This document shows, piece by piece, positions 10,938 through 19,507 of a stretch of 64,000 nucleotides of DNA (its first letter is position 1; each line of letters begins with the position of its first letter). Position numbers and translations under genes: made by a program. The notes beneath the pieces are model-generated. The model had not been told where the DNA came from. It made no database searches and saw nothing but the letters and a program-made list of their open reading frames with translations. This stretch comes from Blastobasis lacticolella (taxonomy: Eukaryota > Arthropoda > Insecta > Lepidoptera > Blastobasidae). The stretch covers positions 6,713,428 through 6,777,427 of the forward strand of contig LR990049.1 of the NCBI GenBank assembly GCA_905147135.1, read 5' to 3'.

Positions 10938-11035
10938 TTCAAAATTCAAAATTCAAAATTTCTTTATTGATTAGGACATTAAATATCTCTTTCAAACGTC
11001 AAAAAGGAGGGGGGTAGGAAAGTAGGAAGGTAACA
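10938..11035 (-). mobile_element. Retroelement 3' end with TTGAATT-type tail, copy 1
   Basis: On the minus strand it reads GAAAGAGATATTTAATGTCC, CTAATCAATAAAGAAATTT, then repeated TGAATTT units. An AATAAA polyadenylation-like signal followed by a short tandem tail fits the 3' end of a non-LTR retrotransposon. The same about 75 nt recur at 16337-16398 (plus) and 41187-41270 (minus). Confidence 0.6.
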
Positions 11036-11337
11036 CACAGTGACACGCTGACCGCCCTATGGCCGTAGATAACGTATCCCTCACCAACCACGACCGAACC
11101 GTGCTCGACAATGCCAGGCAGAGCATGTCTAGTGTAATTAAGAAAAAACCACCTAAAACTACAGCAAGAGTAAGCCAGTCCACCAAGGCAGCACCCGTTC
11201 ACGAGTATAACGCAGGGCCCAGCCATCGTCCAATTCAACCATATTTGAGGGAAAAGAGCGACCCGGCCCCCACGCCACCGCCAGACAGACTTTTAAGTGA
11301 GCGTGCATCACACATGCTGTATGTGGTAGGTAGTCGC
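11036..11337. other. Open region between retroelement tail and minisatellite
   Basis: Frames are open on both strands: a plus frame from 11059 (N-terminal about 90 residues, low hydrophobicity, Pro/Ser/Lys rich) and a minus frame at 10999-11238. Neither is recognised. As the block adjoins a minus-strand retroelement 3' end, it may be the 3' untranslated part of that element. Confidence 0.3.
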
Positions 11338-11600
11338 TACCACCCTACTCTATACTATCCCTTCCCTATCGCTACCTTACCCCTACCCTATCCTACCATT
11401 GCCTTAACCCTACCCTACCATTACCTTACCCCTACCCTACCACTATCTTACCCCTACCCTACCACTATCTTACCCCGACCCTACCACTATCTTACCCCTA
11501 CCCAACCCTATACTACCTTACCGCTATCTTACTCCTACCCTACCCTACCCTACCCTACCCCTACTCTAACTACTACCCTACCCCTACCCCAGCGCAGACA
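11338..11600 (+). repeat. CCCTAC-based minisatellite
   Basis: About 260 bp of variants of CTACCCTAC, including at least three copies of a 17-18-nt unit containing TACCACTATCTTACCCC. The unit is not the insect telomere repeat TTAGG. The plus frame read through it is a Thr-Leu-Pro-Tyr low-complexity chain, which explains the 205-codon length of the frame starting at 11059. Confidence 0.8.
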
Positions 11601-12014
11601 GGAGACACCATGTGTGGGAGAGGAAGGAAATTTAACATTGATTATCTATACTTATTACAAAAATGAAAAAGAATAATTGTATAAATTAATGTATACGTTA
11701 TCCAATTTATATTTGTAAATAGGTACCTACTTCGAAAAAATGCTTGGTATTAAGATACCATTACAACGATTTATTTGTGGTACCAATTGGGCCATAGCCA
11801 CTTTCCAATCAACTTTTATAGCCGCTGCGAAATATGGCTCAAAAACTATTAAGAAATTACCGCTACGACTCGTGCAAATGCACGGAAATTGTACTAGGCT
11901 GTAATTTCTTAGCATAATTAATATCTAATCCAATGTAGCTTATTCTCACCCTATATAGCCGTGTAATTTCCTTAGTTACTATTTAGATATCTAATTTGTG
12001 TTTGTGCTTTATAC
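11601..12014. other. No recognisable feature
   Basis: AT-rich, no shared repeat seen. Confidence 0.45.
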
Positions 12015-12238
12015 AAAACTCGGAAATAAAATTCAAGATCAAAAGTGTAAACAAATTCCCCTATAAAAATAAACCTAAGGGGTGGATTATTTAATACAAT
12101 GTTTTTTTAATATTATACGATTTTAATTCATTTTGAATGTGATCATTTTTATAAATATTTTATCAAACCTTTTGGTTTTATTTTATCATAGTAAAAATTA
12201 GTTTAAACTTTTTATCGTGAGTTTCATCTCCGAGTTTG
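12015..12238. mobile_element. Inverted-repeat element family A, copy 1
   Basis: The left arm starts AAACTCGGAAATAAAATTCA and the right arm is its degraded reverse complement, ending GTTTCATCTCCGAGTTT. The arms extend about 75 nt and contain GTGTAAACAAATTCCCC and TAAAAATAAACC. A second copy at 62156-62390 has the same ends, arm content and length. Non-autonomous: no open frame of note. No convincing target-site duplication was found. Confidence 0.7.
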
Positions 12239-12789
12239 GGCTCTAAAATCCAATACCTATAACAAAATAATAAATATACTAATAGGAAAGAATTTGTGAT
12301 CGATATTCGTAATACACTAACAATTCCTCATCTTTGGACTTTTAAATTTTTAGGTATTATATACTGCATGGTATATTCTATGTATATTGCAGGTATATAT
12401 GTACAATTCCAAGGTATGTACCTACCTATGTACAATTCCGACATGATTTTACATTGTTTTAATAATTTTCATAACAATGTATTTTTTTACTGTTTTCAAT
12501 ATTCTGCTGTTTTGGCAATCTCTTTACAAAATATTAAAAACAAAATACATTTTTGACTGTGTAGATAAATAAATAAATCTAAGTCTATTGTATCATTACC
12601 TAAGTGTACCTACTATGTCGTGAAAATCAGCTGTTAGCCACATGAACATGGTCATCAGCAGCCCGTAACAGTTCACTGATGAATTTGCAAAACCACGTTA
12701 GTGAAGAGTTATGCCAACCAGGCGGGTTGCAAACCGCAATATTTTCCTTACATCCAAACGAGATCAGAGTTTTATTAAAGTAGGTACTT
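12239..12789. other. No recognisable feature
   Basis: Contains an AT-rich 86-codon frame (12296-12556) with Phe/Ile/Tyr/Asn-rich low-complexity composition, which I do not accept as a gene. Confidence 0.45.
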
Positions 12790-13025
12790 CATAATCATCA
12801 TCATCATCATATCAGCTATAAGACGCCCACTGCTGGGCAGGGACTCCCCCATATATCTCACCTATCAAAGGCCGGTCTTGTGTCTTCCGCATCTAGCTGG
12901 TGCCTGTGATCTTTACCAAGCCTACCCACGCTGCGTCTTCCGGTACGTGGTCGCCACTCGAGAACTTAACTGCCTCATCGGCCATCTGCTCTGCAAGCTA
13001 TGTGCCCTACCCACTGCCACTTAAG
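12790..13025 (-). pseudogene. RTE-like LINE: C-terminal ORF2 relic and 3' tail
   Basis: On the minus strand the translation contains LKWQWVGHIACRADGR, then LEWRPRTGRR, then remnants of the C-terminal motif usually written as RWxDDI...W...A.DR...W..LGEAYVQQW. The 3' end is CCCAGCAGTGGGCG followed by (GATGAT)n, seen as (ATC)n at 12790-12811. Stops and frameshifts are frequent, so it is dead. The order (WxGH, WRP, CAGCAGTGG, trinucleotide tail) is characteristic of lepidopteran RTE-type elements. Only the last part of ORF2 is present. Confidence 0.7.
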
Positions 13026-13668
13026 TTCAATATCGAAATAATTAAGTAGGTACTTAATTATTTCAATATTTAACTTGGTATTTTTGAACATTGCCGACCT
13101 AATAGATGGGAATAGTGGATATGACTAACAATAACTAGAAATAAGTAGTTGCTTAGCTTCACATAAGGAAAACAATGGCTATATCCACATAAGGAAAAGA
13201 ATATTCGTTCCAATCGATCTTTCGGTGCCTATTCTCCCCACAAAAAACATGTTAGCGGAACGCAAGCAAACCGTCGTCCATGAAACTATGTCAAATTGTT
13301 TCTAGGCGAGGCTCGCCGGGAAAACAGCATTAAGTTTATGTGTTTACTTCGGCAAGAGTGGGCGTAGGTAGCTGCTATGCGAGGATTATCGATTTTCCCA
13401 CAAATGTCCCGAAGTGATTGCATAATCAGCGAAGTCGACAGTCTTTAGGCGCAGTTTATACAGCAGAGGCGAGGTGGAGACACGCGGCGGAGGCGGATAA
13501 TCAAAGAAACCTAAAATAAACCATAAGTTATAATGCATAGAGTCGAGGTGACGAGTCCGCCGCCAGGGCGCGCCTCCGCCGCTGAGTTGTGCGTCTTTAG
13601 TAGTCGTGCGTCGCTTAGGGCGGCGACGTCGCACGGGTGCAATTCTCCTTATAACAAAAACGACGCCT
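13026..13668. other. No recognised gene; CpG-rich patch at about 13440-13640
   Basis: The patch has repeated CCGCCGC / GCGGCGG strings in both orientations (GCGGCGGAGGCGG near 13484; CGCGCCTCCGCCGCTG near 13569), so part of it could fold back. The 100-codon minus frame and 61-codon plus frame here overlap each other and look compositional. It could be a promoter or the body of a GC-rich MITE. Confidence 0.35.
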
Positions 13669-13843
13669 TCAGTCGCCTTAATGTCCAAGTTTCATCACGA
13701 TGTTTTCCTTTACTGTAAGAGCACTGGTTAGTATTCAACTAATAACTCAGAAAAGAGTCATTGCTAAATGGCGGCAGTGGGATTCGAACCCGGTACCTCT
13801 CGCTTACTAGTCAGATACCTGAACCACTAGGCCACCGACGCTC
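13669..13843 (-). mobile_element. S1 SINE copy 6, head and upper body only
   Basis: Minus strand: GAGCGTCGGTGGCCTAGTGG, GTACCGGGTTCGAATCCCAC (an intact B-box match), TGACTCTTTTCTGAGTTATT, CATCGTGATGAAACTTGG, ending at GGCGACTGA. The lower body and tail are absent. It carries the best-preserved B-box of the family in this window. Confidence 0.8.
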
Positions 13844-14625
13844 CAATGAGCTTGAGTGTCGCCAATATAATAAAAAAAATATTGATGTTTTTATGCCGAA
13901 AATTATTTTTTTAACATAGCCTTTACAGGATCCTAAGTGAGAATCCAACGATGCAAAGTAAACAAGACAAGGAGAAACAAAACAAGCATAAAATACAACG
14001 TTATCTGTATTGTCGAGTATTCGCTATCATCAGCCAGCAGTCAGTATCGATTCGACCTATTTGTCTCATAACTACTTGCTACATTTATTCTGGTCCTTAT
14101 AACGCAATGTTTTTAAGTGTCAGTGATTCCTCTTTGACAATAACAATACAATAGTAAATGGAGCAATCTATCGAAATATATATTTGCATAAAAGATGTGT
14201 TGTAGTAAAATACAGGCTAAGTTTATCTTTACACGAAGGCAGGAAAAGCTGTTAATCCGAAATAAAATCCGTAATGAATTAATACATCCAAAATAACACT
14301 AAATTAATTACTTGGTAAAACACGTTTTCTTTTCAAAATGGTCGATATTCAACAACAAGGTAGAACTTAATCATAGACACTAGGTATATGAGTGCACAGA
14401 TAATTAATGCAAGTCTCATAACGCTGAACGCTGTACCTAATCTAAGAAAACCAACCCGAATCCAAACCCATTATTTCGAACTTCACAAAATACAATTAAC
14501 CTACACAAGTAATTGAAGTGTCTGTTCCCTGTAATCACTATTTCTTTGTCCGGTTAGAAGTAACGGCTAAAAAAATTACATCGAGCGAATCGGAAAGTGG
14601 GGCTGCCATTGACTCCGGCGACTAG
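13844..14625. other. No recognisable feature
   Basis: AT-rich. A 67-codon plus frame at 13951 has no recognisable content. Confidence 0.45.
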
Positions 14626-14853
14626 ACTGCCCGCAGACAGGGCTGCCAACTTAGCGCTTCCGGCGCTAGATCTAGCGGATTTCCGACATGTTTGGTGCGT
14701 ATCGAAACGGTTTTCATACATCTAGCGCTTCTTTTTAGTACATTTAGCGCCTATTTACGAACGGTTTTCATACAAATTCTAGAAATCTACCGCTAATTTT
14801 TAAGATATCGTAGCGCGTTTTTGCTAGAAGCGTTGGTTACTGCCCGCAGACAG
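14626..14853. mobile_element. 198-bp insertion flanked by exact 15-bp direct repeats
   Basis: ACTGCCCGCAGACAG occurs at 14626-14640 and identically at 14839-14853, bracketing 14641-14838. The insert starts GGCTGCCAACTTAGCGCTTC and ends CTAGAAGCGTTGGTT. It contains the 15-mer AACGGTTTTCATACA twice (14706, 14760) and many TAGCG words. Its ends have a weak inverted relation (CCAACTTAGCGCTTC against CCAACGCTTCTAGC). There is no A-rich tail and no coding frame. A 15-bp duplication suggests LINE-type insertion. Family unknown to me. Confidence 0.75.
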
Positions 14854-16336
14854 CCCCACGTCACGCCGCCATTGCTAGCGCAACCACATCACGAAGCTAT
14901 TGACCTTACATTACCGTTTTGCGAAACAAGCCAGCGACGATATTACAACTTACAACGGCAATGGACGATAAAGTATTGTTTCGGTAGCTTAGCTTGACAC
15001 GCCCGTGGTAGAACCCAGGTTCTAGTCACGAAAATAAAAGTAAATTGTATTGTGTGTAGAGATTTATACCCGTCATCTGTGATAGGTACTAGATTAATTA
15101 TAGTCGTAACATGAATGGACTGTAATGAGTGTAGGGGGTCAACATGCAATTATTTTAGATTATCAAAAGTGCCCGCCGGCGTCGGTAATCTAGATTAAGG
15201 CGTTTATAATTCTAATTTTGATTAATATTGCTATAGCATTGTGACCTAAACATCAATATAAAGCCTTAAGATTTTATTTCTTGTTACAAAACTATTCCTC
15301 TCCAACTCCTATCCACTGTCGTAGAACTTTCGGACTATCCAAAGTAAGGTTAGATGGAAGAAATTCCATTGTGGAATAATCCCGCCTTTGCAATGTATAT
15401 TTATTATCTTTTGTTAATGTTCTTTATGACGTTATACGCAATAAAGAGTTTACATACATACTATGAAACTCTATGAATTTATAAAATAAAAATTCACCTC
15501 TCACTAACTCCAAGTAAGCACTACCTTTCCTCTTGGCTGGCAATGGGCAGTCGTGCACACTCTATTTATCAGTTTAGCGCGCGCCCATGTGAAATGGGGC
15601 AGCGGTTACTTATCAAATACAGTGCGCGTAGTCGAGTATAGTTGAACCTATACTATAATATATTGCTTACAAGCTTTCGCCTGCGTTGTCCTCTGTGAAC
15701 TTCGATTAAACGTAACTTGCCGCTCTCTAGTCTAGAAACGATCACCATGTATAAAGTTTAATCCTAACAAACGGTGTTAACTGTGTTAATAAATAAGATT
15801 TAATCATTTTATTGTAATACCTTACTAATATATCGACCAGCTCCTTTTCATGATCATTCTATCCAGTGGTCAATCCCGACTCATGCCAAGGTCTGCTCTT
15901 CTACCTAATAGAATTTAAAAAATTGTGGGGTCGCAATAACCAGTAGCGCCACGTAAAATCAGTAGGTAGGTTTATCTCCGCGCCCCGGGCCACAAGTCCT
16001 CGACCTAGGCTCATATCGCAAACTTTGTAATCATTTACCACCCGGTGGGTTGACGGTCAATTTACTGGCTAGTTAATAATACAAATTCCTACCACCTGAC
16101 AACTGTGTCCTTTTGACAACTGTACAAAAATTAGACATTTTTGAAATTTTGGTTTTGGTTCTTAAAATCCTGTGTTATTTGCAACAATAAAGATTTTTTG
16201 TAAATTCATATGTATCCAGTTTGTGCTGGATATTTAGCCATAGACAACTTTTTTTATTTGTGTTTGGGAATACTTACAGCTGTCAAAATTAAGTATATTG
16301 GTAACTTTGAACATCTTTAAGCCAATTACAATTGAA
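14854..16336. other. No recognisable gene or repeat
   Basis: AT-rich apart from a small CpG patch near 15580 (AGCGCGCGCCCATG). No credible open frame. Confidence 0.45.
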
Positions 16337-16398
16337 ATTGACGATTGAAAGAGATATTTAATGTCCTAATCAATAAAGAAATTTTGAATTGAATTGAA
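16337..16398 (+). mobile_element. Retroelement 3' end with GAATT tail, copy 2
   Basis: GATTGAAAGAGATATTTAATGTCC, CTAATCAATAAAGAAATTTT, then GAATT units. Same sequence as the minus-strand copies at 10938 and 41187, so the orientation of the tail is supported three times. The element body upstream is not recognisable. Confidence 0.6.
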
Positions 16399-16449
16399 CA
16401 AGTTTCCGCTTAAAGAAGGTAGAACTTGGTACTTGGATGTTTGTTTATA

Positions 16450-16530
16450 CAAACATTCTGAAATCAAATCTTTTCTCTTTGTAATATCTTTGTACAAAGA
16501 GTAAAGATTTGATTTTTTATATGTTTGTTT
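16450..16530. repeat. Imperfect inverted repeat
   Basis: CAAACATTCTGAAATCAAAT...CTTTTCTCTTTGTA on the left pairs with TACAAAGAGTAAAGATTTGA...ATGTTTG on the right, around a centre of about 8 nt. It may be the core of a small foldback element just 3' of the retroelement tail. Confidence 0.5.
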
Positions 16531-16999
16531 GTACTGGATACTTAGGCAATTTAAAAAATACACATACTATAGTTAGGTGAGTTGCACCTAACAATGTAGA
16601 ATAAATACGTAGGTACCTCATCTCTCAGCTTTATATGGAACAGGCGCTAAAACATGTATCGCCACTTCACTGAGTATTGCATCACGGCGGAAAGTGAACG
16701 CGGCTCGACCGTTCGTACATGGACTCAGCTAATTGATTTTATAAATACACACATACTACCTCTACTTATTAAATATACGGTCATACGGACTTCTACATAT
16801 CAGTGACAAATCGATGTACAAGAAATCTCTCTCGATTTCACATTGCAGAGTAAAAACAGACGACACAAGAACAGAAGGTTTAAAAATGCTGCGATGCAAG
16901 TTTTGGACTTTTGCCAATCCTTTCGGTTATCCTTTTAAGTCTGTAATATACTAGATATTAGTAATATACTCAAACTTATTGAATAAACTGTGAAATAAT

Positions 17000-17345
17000 C
17001 ATTAATTTTACGTACAAATTGAGTAACAGACAGTAATGTCAGATGTGTTTCGTCGAAGTTGGTTTGCAATGCATTCCCAAATCTGTTTAGTGTGAAAGAA
17101 GTGGATAAATTTTGAGGCAATTTTCCCCTACTTTTAACCAGGCACCTATGAACCTTATCGAATCCATTGTGACTACGTAGTAATTTTATAGTAGGATCCT
17201 TATCGCGTACCACAATTGCTGTGTTATCAGCAGTTGTAGCTACTATTACATTAAAATCTTGAAAAGTCTGATATTTACAAAAATATAAAATTGGACCCAA
17301 GAATGAACCCTGTGGTACTCCAGCAACAGTATTAAGTGTAGATGT
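17000..17345 (-). pseudogene. Jockey/CR1-like LINE reverse transcriptase relic
   Basis: The minus-strand translation contains AGVPQGSFLGPI (17300-17330), matching the reverse transcriptase motif GVPQGS.LGP. Next comes ATTADNTAI (17213-17240), where a live enzyme has the catalytic F/YADDT: the second aspartate is now Asn. Further on is SFTLNR (near 17078-17100), matching the TFTL.. strand of jockey-type thumbs. The frame stays open for about 121 codons from 16935, but the lost catalytic aspartate and the absence of the flanking domains mark it as a fragment. Only the palm region is present. Confidence 0.75.
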
Positions 17346-17944
17346 TTAGGTAACATTTGTCTCTTTCTTGAAATAGTCGTTCAGAAAACTATCCATTCAA
17401 TCATTCACTCACTCACGCCATCCAGAAAAACAGACATGGTCACTACTACACTACCAACTTGCCAACACGTAATCGCTAATACTTTATAGTCATTTAAAAC
17501 ATTCAATCTAAATACCAATTACAAATAAATCCATCATTTGAGAAAGTGCCTCTAATCTTTCCATAGCAAAACTTAACAGGCCCCGGCGACGCATCTATCA
17601 ATCACTACTAGTCGTTATAATATGCGCAATTACACAGCGCATTTGCGAATGAATAATTAATTATTACTTACACAAAGCCGCAAGGAATGCGCAAACATTC
17701 AACATTGTAACACGGCCCCGAAAATATGTATAAACATCGAAACGTGATTGAGTCTATTGACTCCCAAATTATTCTCAAAGATTTTGTAGTCACGCGAACT
17801 TAGAAAATTTGGACACTCTGAAAATTATCTCCTATACGATTGTAAAAAATAGATAAGATGCGCGCTTACACTTGCCTTTCTGTCTGCGTTATCTATACGG
17901 TTAATGCTTCTGCTATACAAATAAACTACGTTCCGTTTTGGCTG
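17346..17944. other. No recognisable feature
   Basis: AT-rich. GGCCCCG occurs at both 17579 and about 17713, but I see no element between them. Confidence 0.4.
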
Positions 17945-17972
17945 GAGCAGATCAACCGTCAGTTGCAGTTGA

Positions 17973-18110
17973 CACTAATCCTTACGCAGTTTAAAAAAAA
18001 AGTCGCTTTTGAGTGCGAGGTACGTGGTCGGATGTCTGACCAAGGTCAATTATACCGCGCATCCGAATCAAACCGTAAGCGACTTTATTTTGTACATTAG
18101 AAGGATTAGT
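17973..18110. repeat. 138-bp inverted-repeat unit
   Basis: It begins ACTAATCCTTACGCAGTTTA and, read from the other end, ACTAATCCTTCTAATGTACA. Both arms then reach AAAGTCGCTT. Just outside, CAACCGTCAGTTGCAGTTG (17953-17971) reappears reverse-complemented at about 18377-18396, so this unit sits between opposed copies of another repeat. The 80-codon plus frame here is a by-product. Confidence 0.5.
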
Positions 18111-18119
18111 TTATTTTTT

Positions 18120-18600
18120 TTATACGACTGAGGTCGAAAACAAGCTTACGGCCTGCCTGATGGTAAACAGTCACCGTAGCCTATGGACGTTTGCAATCAC
18201 CCACGCGTTGCTGACCCCGTAAAAACCTTTTTACCCCTGTCTTGCAGAACTCCATGTTGTACTCTCCAGGGAAAACCTCTCCAGGTAGTTCATTCCACAA
18301 CCTTAGTGTGCGTGGGAAAAAGTTCCTTTGGAACCGCACATTTCGCGATCAATTTGGCTCCAAGGTGTGAGGAGTATCGCAACTGCAACTGACGGTTGGT
18401 AGGCTTCAGCCATTTCGGAGCGTTTGTTACTAGTTTTAGAAGGCCGTTCGGCCAGGCAAAGTGAGGGTATGCCAAAAACTACATGCTGATGCGGCGAGCA
18501 CAGGACAGGATGCACGGGGTGATCATTGACTAAGAAGACACTGTCCACCTGGTAAAAAAAGCAAAAAGTGTCTGCTTCAACCAGAACAGTGCCGACCTTT
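18120..18600 (-). repeat. GGCAACGC-CATCAGG module, copy 2, long form
   Basis: On the minus strand the 3' end reads TTTTTACGGGGTCAGCAACGCG, GGCTACGGTGACTGTTTACC, CATCAGGCAGGCCGTAAGC. It extends about 350 nt further 5' than the other copies (GGAGAGTACAACATGGAGTT, GAACTACCTGGAGAGG, CCGTCAGTTGCAGTTGCGAT). This upstream part is probably the body of the parent retroelement. Its translations are broken and I recognise no domain. Confidence 0.6.
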
Positions 18601-19315
18601 GAAGCACCTCAGACATTCATTGTCAACGTTTACGCTTTATTGTGGCACGATATGCCAGTAGTAAGTCGTGTGTAAGTAGATTGAGAACCGCTAGCACTTC
18701 CGTTTGTGAATATAAGTAGGTGGGATCAGTGTTTAAAATCAATTTGGGAATCACTTTCACGCTAGATCGCTTTCGCGACTGCGCCGGCACCGGTTAGCCG
18801 CTCATTACTCTTCCTGATCTATTAATCTTGCTTTTGGTCCATTAGACTTCCTTTGCAAAAAGCTTAGGTGTTTCTTGGTGTTTAAACGTTGTTATATTTG
18901 TTTGTTTTTATGACAAATTTCAAATTTACTTATGTAATTTTGATATTTCAATTCAGGCCTTCATACAGCAGCTATAGTTTCACCGAAGTTATGCTGATGA
19001 TGTAATTTTGATGTGTAAGTTTATATCATTAGCAGTTCCGTCAACTTTCTTCAGAGCCTGGTTTGACGAAACAGGAATAGTGCACCCATACCGCGTACCG
19101 TTTTACATGATCTAAGGTTTTACCTCCAATCAGAAACCTGGTATACCAAACTCTTTGTTAGAAACAATGACACTAGTATTCAAAGAAAGAATTACAGTTT
19201 TTCCTGTTTCACACTAAACGAGCTACTTTAAACAATCAATAATTATGAACCCTGAATATGGATTGATGGATTTGACATAATATTATTTTAAGATGACTTA
19301 AATTTTGTGAACAAC
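18601..19315. other. No recognisable feature
   Basis: AT-rich apart from a short GC patch near 18760-18800. No repeat or gene seen. Confidence 0.45.
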
Positions 19316-19507
19316 TTGATGATACCAAAGCTTGCCGTATGCATGTGTTCGTGATAACAAACAACTTTTGCTACCACACCAACTCTGAAATTGCGAAAAA
19401 AAACGTATGTACGTAACAGCTGCTTTATGCAATTTCAGTATTGGTACCATAGGAAAAGTTGTTTGTTATCACGAACACATGCATACGGCACCCCTTGGTA
19501 TCATCAA
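19316..19507. mobile_element. 192-bp foldback (snap-back MITE-like) element
   Basis: Arms of 79 nt starting TTGATGATACCAA pair with about 10 mismatches, including a 37-nt perfectly identical stretch from TGCCGTATGCATG to AACAACTTTT. A 34-nt centre (CGTATGTACGTAACAG) separates them. Non-coding. No copy elsewhere in the window and no clear target-site duplication, although the very ends (TTGATGAT/ATCATCAA) are themselves perfect. Confidence 0.75.

Noticed and set aside
11338..11600. Telomeric array
   Set aside because: Insect telomere repeat is TTAGG; the unit here is a variable CCCTAC-type minisatellite.
11059..11676. 205-codon gene (longest open frame)
   Set aside because: More than half is a low-complexity Thr/Leu/Pro/Tyr chain from the minisatellite; the N-terminal part shows no recognised domain.
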